NCBI GenBank assembly: GCA_965277275.1
Contig: CBDICG010000002.1
Coordinates: 2,790,001-2,854,000, forward strand
DNA: 64,000 nt
From: HLUCCA09 sp965277275
GTDB lineage: Bacteria > Pseudomonadota > Alphaproteobacteria > Rhodobacterales > Rhodobacteraceae
Direction: 5' to 3'
The notes under the pieces are model-generated. The model was not told the origin of the DNA, made no database searches, and saw only the letters and a list, made by a program, of their open reading frames with translations. The translations under genes and the position numbers were made by a program. This document shows positions 29,523-36,681 of the stretch, one piece after another (the stretch's first letter is position 1; the number at the start of each line of letters is the position of its first letter).

Positions 29523-29539
29523 CCCGCCAAGCCGGCGGG
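29523..29539. terminator. Hairpin between convergent hspQ and DUF1244 genes
   Basis: CCCGCC (29523-29528) pairs with GGCGGG (29534-29539) around AAGCC. No T-run follows, so intrinsic termination is uncertain. A second, bulged CGTGG/CCACG stem lies just downstream (about 29554-29575). Confidence 0.35.
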
Positions 29540-29590
29540 CACTGCGGGGGCGACGTGGGCTCAGGGGAGCCACGCCGCACGCGCTGCGCG

Positions 29591-29899
29591 CTAGCCGTCC
29601 TTGACGTTCTGCGCGAAACTTTCCTTGAAGGCGGCCTGTTGCTGGGCCGTGGCGTCTGTCTGGTACTTTGACTTCCACTCGCCGTAGGGCATGCCATAGA
29701 CGATCTCGCGCGCATCGATTTCAGGCAGGTCGAGGCCCCGCTCCGTCGCGGCCTCGCTGTACCAACGGCTCATGCAATTGCGGCAGAAGCCGGTGAGGTT
29801 CATCATGTCGATGTTTTGCACATCTGTGCGCTCTTGCAGATGGGCCATAAGGCGCCGGAATGCCGCTGCTTCGAGTTCGGTGCGGGTTGTCTCGTCCAT
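29591..29899 (-). CDS. DUF1244 small conserved protein
   Basis: A 102-residue protein of the DUF1244 family (AAAFRRLMAHLQERTDVQNI, then LTGFCRNCMSRWYSEAA). The CRNC pair and the flanking aromatic residues are conserved in the family and could bind a metal, but no function is known. It lies 18 bp downstream of the N-formylglutamate amidohydrolase gene on the same strand and probably shares its transcript. Confidence 0.85.
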   Translation of the reverse strand: MDETTRTELEAAAFRRLMAHLQERTDVQNIDMMNLTGFCRNCMSRWYSEAATERGLDLPEIDAREIVYGMPYGEWKSKYQTDATAQQQAAFKESFAQNVKDG

Positions 29900-29917
29900 A
29901 GGTCGTCTCCCTGTTCG

Positions 29918-30685
29918 CTAGTCTTGCATTTTGGGGCTGCTGCGAATGTCCGCAAGGGCGCCCTCCAGGAGTGGGGCGAGGCGCTCTGCCCATGCGCGCT
30001 GATCGGCCTGGGTTTCGATCAGATCCTGGCGCAGCTCGATCAACACGTTCGGGCGTCCGTGGCGCAGGGCGTGGCGGTCGACCGAGTCGCCCGGCAGGTG
30101 GCCGCCATAGGGTTCGTTATCCCCTACGACGATGTCGCCTTCCGCGTTCAATCGGGTGATCAGCGCCTCCGCCAGCCGCGAATCGAGGTGGCTATGCAGC
30201 ACCCCCACGTGCCAGGGGCGCTGTGCCCGCCCCCGGAGCTGCGGCGTGAAGGAGTGAACGGCACAGACCACCGTGTCCGCCCGGCGCGCGGCGATCTTGG
30301 CAACCGTGTCGTGATAGGGCCGGTAGCAAAGCGCGAGGCGATGCTCGAGCTCGGCGGCGTCGGCGAACCGATTGCCCGGAATGACGGTGCCGTCATAGAT
30401 CCGCATCAGCAACGTCGGGTCGTCTTCGCCCCGGTTCGGATCGATCACGAGGCGCGAGAAATTCGAGGTCACAACCGGTGCGCCCAACGCTTCGCCGAGG
30501 CAAAGCGAAACGCCTGCCGCGCCGGGATCATAGGCAATGTGGCGCCCCATATCCGCCTGGCCGAGGCCGAGCGAGCCCTCGCGAACATCGACGGGAATGG
30601 TGTTGGTGGCGTGGTCGCACGTCACGAGCCAAGGGCCCGAACGGTCGTCACCGGTGATGCGGAAGGGTTTGTACGTCATGGGCAT
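29918..30685 (-). CDS. N-formylglutamate amidohydrolase
   Basis: A 255-residue FGase-family hydrolase. Family motifs visible are VTCDHATNTIP near the start, HIAYDPGAAG, FSRLVIDPNRGEDD, and HSFTP followed by VGVLHSHLDSRLAE. The family cleaves N-formyl-L-glutamate, the last step of one histidine-degradation route, but no hut genes are nearby, so the real substrate may be another N-acyl amino acid. ATG 30685 is preceded by GAAGGGG; an upstream ATG at 30739 would add 18 residues. Confidence 0.85.
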   Translation of the reverse strand: MPMTYKPFRITGDDRSGPWLVTCDHATNTIPVDVREGSLGLGQADMGRHIAYDPGAAGVSLCLGEALGAPVVTSNFSRLVIDPNRGEDDPTLLMRIYDGTVIPGNRFADAAELEHRLALCYRPYHDTVAKIAARRADTVVCAVHSFTPQLRGRAQRPWHVGVLHSHLDSRLAEALITRLNAEGDIVVGDNEPYGGHLPGDSVDRHALRHGRPNVLIELRQDLIETQADQRAWAERLAPLLEGALADIRSSPKMQD

Positions 30686-30882
30686 GTAATCCGCCCCTTC
30701 AATAGGCAAGGATACCGGCAAGGGCCAGAGCTCGCGCACCGGAAAGCGCGCCCCAAACGCGCGGTTTTCGAAGTCCCGGGTGCGGTGCGGCGCAGTGGGG
30801 TTTGCCGTCGCCGGGGTTTAGCGCTACCAAAGCGAGGAACGCGTCCGGGCTGGGCCTGGAACTCAAGAACTGGAGACCGCCC

Positions 30883-32331
30883 ATGAGACGGGAACGTAAC
30901 GTCAAGATCGTCGCCACTTTGGGGCCGTCGTCATCTGACAAGGAGATGATCGAGGCGCTATACGAGGCCGGGGCAGATGTGTTCCGATTGAACATGTCCC
31001 ACGGCAGCCACGAAGAGATCGCGGAGCGCCACCGGATCATCCGTGAAATCGAATCCGAGGCAGGTCGACCGATTGCGATTCTTGCCGACCTTCAGGGGCC
31101 GAAGCTGCGCGTGGGCGTATTCTCCGGCGACAGCGAGGAGCTGATCGAAGGAGCGAACTTCCGGCTCGATCTCGATCCGACGGAGGGCGACGCGAGCCGG
31201 GTGTGCCTGCCTCACCCAGAGATTTTTGCGGCGCTCACGCCCGGCGCCACGCTGTTGGTGAATGACGGCAAGATTCGCCTGAAGGTCAGCGATTGCGGCT
31301 CTGATTTCGCGGAATGCACGGTGATGGCGGGCGGGACGATTTCCAATCGGAAAGGCGTCAATGTCCCCGATGTGGTGCTGCCCGTGGCGGCCCTCTCGGA
31401 CAAGGACCGCGCGGATCTCGACTTCGTTTGCGATCTGGGGGTCGACTGGCTCGCGCTGTCCTTCGTGCAACGACCGGAAGACGTAACGGAAGCGCGAGAG
31501 CGCGCGAGGGGCCGGGCCGCGATCCTGTCGAAAATCGAAAAGCCCGCCGCAGTCACCGCTTACACCGAGATTCTCGAAGCGTCGGACGGCATCATGGTGG
31601 CGCGTGGGGACCTCGGCGTGGAACTGCCTGTCCAGAATGTCCCGCCGATCCAAAAGCAACTCATCCGCGGTGCGCGGGCCGCGGGCAAGCCCGTGATCGT
31701 CGCCACGCAGATGCTCGAATCGATGATCGAGAGCCCGGTGCCGACGCGTGCCGAAGTCTCGGACGTCGCGACGGCGATCTACGAGGGCGCGGATGCGGTG
31801 ATGCTCTCGGCGGAGTCAGCGGCGGGGCAATACCCGATCGAGGCCGTCTCGACGATGAACGCTGTGGCGCTGGAGGTCGAAAGCCATCCGACCCACCGTG
31901 AGATCCTCGAAGCGAACCGCAGTGTCATTCGGGTCACCCGGGCAGACGCCATCGTGTCGGCCGCCCGCCAGATCGCGGAGACGACCGGGATCAAGACGAT
32001 CGCCTGCTTCACCGAATCCGGGACAACGGCCGCCCTCATGGCGCGCGAACGCCCCCGCGTGCCGATCCTCGCGCTTACGCCGCATGAGCGGACGGCGCGC
32101 CGGCTGTGCCTCTATTGGGGGGTCACCTGTTGCAGGCTCGACGGCGAGGTCACGCGTTTCAAGCTGGCCGTGGTGGGCGCAGCGCGCAAGGCACGCGAGG
32201 AAGGGCTTGCCGAGGCGGACGATCACATCGTCGTCGTGGCCGGCGTTCCTTTCAACGAGGCGGGCAGCACCAATATCCTGCGGATCGCGCCGTGCGACGA
32301 GCGATTGATCTTCCGCAGCGATCCTGAATAA
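30883..32331 (+). CDS. pyk: Pyruvate kinase
   Basis: A 482-residue glycolytic enzyme (EC 2.7.1.40) converting phosphoenolpyruvate and ADP to pyruvate and ATP. It has the N-terminal VKIVATLGPSS, FRLNMSHGSHEE, the active-site Lys in SKIEKPAA, the metal and substrate region GIMVARGDLGVELP, and the helix TQMLESMIESPVPTRAEVSD. A C-terminal domain follows from about residue 355. The frame is open upstream to 30802, but ATG 30883 matches family starts. A small membrane protein gene follows. Confidence 0.97.
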   Translation: MRRERNVKIVATLGPSSSDKEMIEALYEAGADVFRLNMSHGSHEEIAERHRIIREIESEAGRPIAILADLQGPKLRVGVFSGDSEELIEGANFRLDLDPTEGDASRVCLPHPEIFAALTPGATLLVNDGKIRLKVSDCGSDFAECTVMAGGTISNRKGVNVPDVVLPVAALSDKDRADLDFVCDLGVDWLALSFVQRPEDVTEARERARGRAAILSKIEKPAAVTAYTEILEASDGIMVARGDLGVELPVQNVPPIQKQLIRGARAAGKPVIVATQMLESMIESPVPTRAEVSDVATAIYEGADAVMLSAESAAGQYPIEAVSTMNAVALEVESHPTHREILEANRSVIRVTRADAIVSAARQIAETTGIKTIACFTESGTTAALMARERPRVPILALTPHERTARRLCLYWGVTCCRLDGEVTRFKLAVVGAARKAREEGLAEADDHIVVVAGVPFNEAGSTNILRIAPCDERLIFRSDPE

Positions 32332-32364
32332 TGCCGTAAGGGAACGTGGCAGTGGAACGGTTCG

Positions 32365-32589
32365 GTGGGTCCTGATCTCTACCTGGTTATCGGCCTGATC
32401 GTGGGCGCGCTGTCGATCCCCGCGATCGTTTCTGCCTTCTCCGAGAGCCGTCCGCCCCGTGCGGCGGCCATCATGATCATGATTTCTGCCGGCCTGATCC
32501 TGCTCGCAGTGCTGCAAAAGCCGGGAGGCTACACTGTCGACCAGATCCCGGACGTTTTCGTCAACGTTGTCGCGGACTTGATCCGCTAG
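32365..32589 (+). CDS. Small membrane protein (GTG start)
   Basis: A 74-residue protein with two hydrophobic helices (LYLVIGLIVGALSIPAIVSA and AAIMIMISAGLILLAVL) separated by SESRPPR. It starts at GTG 32365, preceded by GGAACGG, 33 bp after pyk. Function unknown; the compact helix-loop-helix layout suggests an inner-membrane protein. Probably co-transcribed with pyk, since the next promoter lies after its stop. Confidence 0.7.
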   Translation: MGPDLYLVIGLIVGALSIPAIVSAFSESRPPRAAAIMIMISAGLILLAVLQKPGGYTVDQIPDVFVNVVADLIR

Positions 32590-32612
32590 TTTGCGGCGGC
32601 TCCGATAGGGCC

Positions 32613-32641
32613 TTGCCAGCACGGAGCGGGCGCAGTATAGG
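32613..32641 (+). promoter_or_regulatory. Sigma-70 promoter of rpmI-rplT
   Basis: TTGCCA (32613-32618), a 17-nt spacer and TATAGG (32636-32641) form a well-spaced promoter about 84 bp before rpmI. It leaves a leader of about 75 nt, long enough for the autoregulation by L20 known in other bacteria. Confidence 0.65.
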
Positions 32642-32724
32642 CCGTCGCTCTACCCACCTGCGCGGGCCGAAAGTGGCATGCCTGCGCGCGTGGTTTGACC
32701 CTCTGTCCTTCAAAGGAGCGGCAA

Positions 32725-32928
32725 ATGCCCAAGATGAAGACGAAGTCGAGCGCCAAGAAGCGCTTCAAAGTGACGGCCACCGGAAAGGTCGTCGGTGCGC
32801 AGGCCGGCAAACGCCACGGCATGATCAAGCGCACCAACAAGTTCCTCCGCAACGCCCGCGGCACCACCACCCTGTCCGAGCCTGACGCAAAGGTCGTCAA
32901 GCGGACAATGATGCCCTACGCGCGCTAA
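32725..32928 (+). CDS. rpmI: 50S ribosomal protein L35
   Basis: A 67-residue basic protein matching L35 (MPKMKTKSSAKKRFKVTATG, GMIKRTNKFLRNARGTTTL). The start follows AAAGGAGCG. It precedes rplT by 12 bp in the usual order. infC, which heads this operon in many bacteria, is not adjacent here. Confidence 0.97.
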   Translation: MPKMKTKSSAKKRFKVTATGKVVGAQAGKRHGMIKRTNKFLRNARGTTTLSEPDAKVVKRTMMPYAR

Positions 32929-32940
32929 GGAGATCCGGAT

Positions 32941-33303
32941 ATGTCGAGAACAAAAGGCGGAACCATCGCCCACGCCCGGCACAAGAAAGTCATCAAGGCC
33001 GCGAAAGGCTACTATGGCCGCCGGTCGACCAACTTCAAGACGGCGACTCAGGCCGTCGACAAGGCCAACCAATACGCCACGCGTGACCGCAAGAACCGCA
33101 AGCGCCAGTTCCGCGCGTTGTGGATTCAGCGGATCAACGCTGCTGTGCGCGCGCATGACGAGAGCCTGACCTATTCGCGCTTCATCAATGGTCTGTCGAA
33201 GGCCGGGATCGAAGTGGACCGGAAGGTGCTCGCGGATCTCGCCGTGCACGAGCCTGATGCGTTCAACGGGATCGTCGACAAGGCCAAGGCCGCACTGGCC
33301 TGA
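32941..33303 (+). CDS. rplT: 50S ribosomal protein L20
   Basis: A 120-residue protein matching L20, an early 23S rRNA-binding assembly protein and, in other species, a translational repressor of its own operon. Signatures include GYYGRRSTNFKTATQAVDKA, RDRKNRKRQFRALWIQRINA and the C-terminal LADLAVHEPDAF. The start follows AAGGAGAT. A strong terminator lies 54 bp after the stop. Confidence 0.98.
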   Translation: MSRTKGGTIAHARHKKVIKAAKGYYGRRSTNFKTATQAVDKANQYATRDRKNRKRQFRALWIQRINAAVRAHDESLTYSRFINGLSKAGIEVDRKVLADLAVHEPDAFNGIVDKAKAALA

Positions 33304-33357
33304 GCGAGGGGCGCGGCCCGGAAAGCACGCCCGTCGTGCACCGGCTGACGTGAAATC

Positions 33358-33390
33358 GGGCGCGCCCTGCGGTCAGGGCGCGCCCTTTTT
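33358..33390 (+). terminator. Rho-independent terminator of rpmI-rplT
   Basis: GGGCGCGCCCT (33358-33368) and AGGGCGCGCCC (33375-33385) pair perfectly over 11 bp with a 6-nt loop, followed by TTTTT. One of the clearest terminators in the window. Confidence 0.93.
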
Positions 33391-33472
33391 CGTTTGACTG
33401 GCCTGCCGCGCGCCGGACTTGCCTTCGCAGGTTGCTGTGGTAGGCACCGCGCGACACAAGGAAGGCCCCGAA

Positions 33473-34546
33473 ATGGACGATCTCCGAACCAAGTACGTTT
33501 CTGCGATTGCCGATGCCGCCGATGAGGCCGCGCTCGAGGATCTGCGCGTCATGGCGATCGGCAAGAAGGGTGAGATCAGCCTTGCCATGCGCGAACTCGG
33601 CAAGATGAGCCCGGAGGAGCGCAAGGAGGCCGGCCCGCGCCTCAATGCGCTGAAGGACGAGATCGCGAGTGCGCTTGCTGCAAAGAAGGCCGCGCTCGCA
33701 GATGCCGCGCTGGACGAACGCCTGAGGTCGGAGTGGCTGGACGTGACGCTGCCCGCGCGTCCCACCGCACGTGGCTCGATCCACCCGGTGAGCCAGGTCA
33801 CCGAAGAGGTGACCGCGATCTTTGCGGACATGGGCTTCGCCGTTGCTGAGGGGCCCCAGATCGAGACCGACTGGCACAACTTCGATGCGCTCAATATGCC
33901 GAGCCACCACTCGGCCCGGGCGGAGATGGACACGTTTTACATGGCGCGCGACGAAGGCGACAACCGCCCGCCCCATGTGCTGCGCACCCACACCTCGCCG
34001 GTGCAGATCCGGTCGATGCTGGCGCAGGGCGCGCCGATCCGGGTGATTGCACCGGGGCGCGTCTACCGCTCGGACTACGATCAGACCCACACACCGATGT
34101 TCCACCAGATCGAGGGGCTAGCGATCGACACGGACATCACGATGGCCAATCTCAAATGGTGTCTGGAGGAGTTTGCCGCCGCCTTCTTCGAGGTCGACAA
34201 GATCGAGGTCCGTTTCCGGGCGTCGCATTTCCCCTTCACGGAGCCGTCGGCCGAGATCGACTTTCGCTGCTCGTGGGTCGACGGCACGCTGAAGCTGGGC
34301 GAGGGGGACGACTGGCTGGAGGCGGGCGGCTCGGGGATGGTACATCCCAATGTGCTCGCCGCGGGCGGTATCGATCCGGTCGCGTGGCAGGGATTTGCCT
34401 TCGGCCTTGGAATCGACCGTTTGGCGATGCTGAAATACGGCATCCCTGATTTGCGCGCGTTTTTCGACAGCGACCTGCGCTGGCTGCGGCACTATGGGTT
34501 CGCCGCACTGGATGTCCCGACGGTGCGTGGCGGCCTCAGCCGCTGA
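33473..34546 (+). CDS. pheS: Phenylalanyl-tRNA synthetase alpha subunit
   Basis: A 357-residue class II aminoacyl-tRNA synthetase subunit (EC 6.1.1.20). A coiled-coil N-terminal arm (about 1-85) precedes the catalytic domain, with HPVSQVTEEVTAIFADMGF, TSPVQIRSML and RVYRSDYDQTHTPMFHQIEG (motif 2). The motif 3 region is FAFGLGIDRLAMLKYGIPD. ATG 33473 follows GAAGG and gives family length. It works as an alpha2-beta2 tetramer with PheT, encoded 2.1 kb downstream after several small genes. Confidence 0.97.
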   Translation: MDDLRTKYVSAIADAADEAALEDLRVMAIGKKGEISLAMRELGKMSPEERKEAGPRLNALKDEIASALAAKKAALADAALDERLRSEWLDVTLPARPTARGSIHPVSQVTEEVTAIFADMGFAVAEGPQIETDWHNFDALNMPSHHSARAEMDTFYMARDEGDNRPPHVLRTHTSPVQIRSMLAQGAPIRVIAPGRVYRSDYDQTHTPMFHQIEGLAIDTDITMANLKWCLEEFAAAFFEVDKIEVRFRASHFPFTEPSAEIDFRCSWVDGTLKLGEGDDWLEAGGSGMVHPNVLAAGGIDPVAWQGFAFGLGIDRLAMLKYGIPDLRAFFDSDLRWLRHYGFAALDVPTVRGGLSR

Positions 34547-34555
34547 CGCCGTGAC

Positions 34556-34783
34556 CTAGAATTTCCCGACCGTCAGGTTGCCGCCGGAGATCTGGTTGCG
34601 GGTCCCGGTTCCACACTGGAACTGGTTGCCTGCACCAGCGCCGAAGCAGTTGACATAGCTGCTGGTATTGCTGACGAGGGAGGATGTGCGCGGGCCGCTA
34701 TCGGCCATGGTCACAAGGATGGTCAGGACCATCAGAGTAATGCTGAGCGCGCGCGGTCCCAGCGGATCGAACGGAAGCAACAT
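34556..34783 (-). CDS. Possible small secreted or membrane-anchored protein
   Basis: A 75-residue frame on minus with one hydrophobic segment (ALSITLMVLTILVTM) near the N-terminus and a Gly/Asn/Thr-rich tail containing two Cys (VNCFGAGAGNQFQCGTGTRN). It begins after GGAATTGGG and ends ten bases from the pheS stop, facing it. No family is recognised. Its composition is less GC-biased than random antisense frames here, which favours a real gene, but this is weak evidence. Confidence 0.4.
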   Translation of the reverse strand: MLLPFDPLGPRALSITLMVLTILVTMADSGPRTSSLVSNTSSYVNCFGAGAGNQFQCGTGTRNQISGGNLTVGKF

Positions 34784-34908
34784 TTAACTATTTTCCCAAT
34801 TCCTGACGCCCCGACACCTTCATGGCACTAAAATGGGGCGAGATTGGGGCAAGCTGTTCAAAATGTGCCGGTTTGATGGTCCTGATATGCCGTGAAGGAG
34901 AGAACACC

Positions 34909-35130
34909 GTGTTGGCATGGTCGCGCCTGCGCTGGATTTTGTTGATTTCCGTCATCGTTGGCGCTCACATTGCGATGTGGCTGTCTCCCAACACGACGCC
35001 GGAGGCTGCCCTTCGCCTGACGCTCACGAATGCAGCGATCTGGGCCGTGATTCTATTGCCGGCCGTGGGCGTTTCGATGTGGGCCAAGGCGCACCGTCGC
35101 GCAAACGAGGAGGCACGCCGTGACAAATGA
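34909..35130 (+). CDS. Small two-helix membrane protein (GTG start)
   Basis: A 73-residue protein with two predicted transmembrane helices (LRWILLISVIVGAHIAMWL and AAIWAVILLPAVGVSMW) and a basic tail. The GTG at 34909 is preceded by AAGGAGAG at good spacing; upstream in-frame ATGs would add residues with no ribosome binding site. The 3' end overlaps the ASCH gene start by 11 bases, indicating coupling. Function unknown. Confidence 0.65.
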   Translation: MLAWSRLRWILLISVIVGAHIAMWLSPNTTPEAALRLTLTNAAIWAVILLPAVGVSMWAKAHRRANEEARRDK

Positions 35131-35557
35131 CAAATTGCCCGCCGATCTTCGCAGCCGCTATCCGGGAGCGGACACGTTCACTTTTGGAGACAATCGGGTG
35201 CTCTGTGACGAGCTGCTCGCGCTGGTCCGAGCGGGTCACAAGACAGCGACATGCGGCGCGGTGAAGGACTTCGAGACGAGCGAGGACGCGTATCCAGAGG
35301 TTGGTCGTTGTGACGTTGCGCTCGACTGGGACGGCAAGCCCGCGTTGGTGATCCGCACTCTCGACGTGACGATCCGCAGGTATTGCGATGTGGATGAGAG
35401 CTTCGCGCTCGCGGAGGGCGAGACAGAGACGCTCGATGGCTGGCGAGAGGCGCATAGAATCTATTTCGAGCGCAATGGTGGCTTCGACAAGGAGATGGAG
35501 CTGGTGTGCGAGCGTTTCGAATTGGTCGAGGATCTCGTCGCCGCCCCGGTGAGCTGA
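35120..35557 (+). CDS. ASCH-domain protein (GTG start)
   Basis: A 145-residue protein. The PUA-like ASCH fold is suggested by GHKTATCGAVKDFE near the start, DWDGKPALVIRTLDVTIRRY, FALAEGETETLDGWREAHR and the C-terminal MELVCERFELVEDL. ASCH proteins are thought to bind RNA or modified nucleosides, and some hydrolyse acetylcytidine. The GTG at 35120 follows GAGGAGG, inside the end of the upstream small membrane protein gene. Confidence 0.8.
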   Translation: MTNDKLPADLRSRYPGADTFTFGDNRVLCDELLALVRAGHKTATCGAVKDFETSEDAYPEVGRCDVALDWDGKPALVIRTLDVTIRRYCDVDESFALAEGETETLDGWREAHRIYFERNGGFDKEMELVCERFELVEDLVAAPVS

Positions 35558-35834
35558 CATTGGCAACGCCTGCGTGGGCGCCGCCTGTCGCGACATCGCG
35601 CTTGGTGCTTTGAATTGTCGTGTCTGCCGACAGGGCCATCGGTGCCTGGTGATCGATTGGCCCGGCCAGAAGCGTCATCTTCCCTCCGCGTCTGGATGAG
35701 GCGCGGAGCGTCGCTTTCGCTTGGCTTGAATGAATGCTCAGGGCGACTGTACCCACGGCGCGCGACACCACGGGGCATCGGGCGCCTGCGCTATCGATGC
35801 GTCGCACCCAGACACCCTGCACCGGGATGGTACG

Positions 35835-36131
35835 CTATCCGCCTGAGGGCACGGGCAGGGGCGTCAGCGTGATGGGCTGCACGGCGAGTGCGAACCCGGA
35901 CGGCAGCGACGGTCGTGCGGCGGGGCGAAGCTGGGCGCGCGCGGGCAACACGGCGGCCGGCGCTTCGGCGACGAGGCTGGCGGCGTCTGCCGCGTCGGGC
36001 GCCGGGGGGTAGACGGCGCGTGCACCGACAGCGAGGCCCAACGCAATCACGATGGGCAAGCGCGTGCGCCCCAATGCGGCGCGGGAGAACGGTATTGGTG
36101 CGGGCTGTTCGGGACGGTCAAACCGGGACAT
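35835..36131 (-). CDS. Single-pass membrane protein with Ala/Pro-rich periplasmic tail
   Basis: A 98-residue protein from ATG 36131, preceded by AAGGAGCG. A basic N-terminus is followed by one hydrophobic segment (LPIVIALGLAVGARAVY, about 29-45) and an Ala/Pro-rich tail. No family recognised. The frame is open upstream to 36308, but that part lacks a ribosome binding site. It lies 56 bp downstream of another small membrane protein gene on the same strand. Confidence 0.55.
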   Translation of the reverse strand: MSRFDRPEQPAPIPFSRAALGRTRLPIVIALGLAVGARAVYPPAPDAADAASLVAEAPAAVLPARAQLRPAARPSLPSGFALAVQPITLTPLPVPSGG

Positions 36132-36187
36132 GGGGCGCTCCTTCTGAACGGATCCCCATGCTCTAGTCCAAAACGGTTGCCGGGTGC

Positions 36188-36478
36188 TTAACCGTTCTCC
36201 GCGCCTGCTGCGGTGCTGTCCGGATTCGGTGCCAGTGCCGGCACGATCTCCGACACGGGCAGATCCAGCCACCGGCCCGGATGGTACTGGCACAGCACGC
36301 GATTCCATTCCGGATCGTCAAACAGCCCCTGACATTCGAAGCTGGCACCGCCACCAAGGCGCGGCCCCTGAGCTTCGTTGACAAGACCCAGCAGAACGAG
36401 CGCGACAACCGCAAGAAACAGCGGCTTCGCAAGATACCCGACGAGATCGAATAAGGCCCCCATTGCCCCAAACTCCAT
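36188..36478 (-). CDS. Small single-pass membrane protein with Cys pair
   Basis: A 96-residue protein from ATG 36478 (an internal ATG at 36463 is also possible). One transmembrane segment (LFLAVVALVLLGLVNEA) precedes a tail with two Cys (FECQGLFDDPEWNRVLCQYH), suggesting a periplasmic disulfide. Family unknown. It is divergent from pheT, with about 200 bp between. Confidence 0.55.
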   Translation of the reverse strand: MEFGAMGALFDLVGYLAKPLFLAVVALVLLGLVNEAQGPRLGGGASFECQGLFDDPEWNRVLCQYHPGRWLDLPVSEIVPALAPNPDSTAAGAENG

Positions 36479-36681
36479 CAGTTGAACATGCCCCCGCCTT
36501 TGAATTGCCACGAAGGAGGGGTGTGTCGTCAAGAAATCGACAAAGTTTGCCTTATCCCGGAAACACTTGCGGCGTTCGATGGCGATTGTTGCCGCCTGCG
36601 CGCTCGACTGCGGGGGTTTCCCCTGCCGCGCACCTCGGATAAGCCCGCGCGCAAGACGAAAGTCCGCCACGGAGCGCCCCA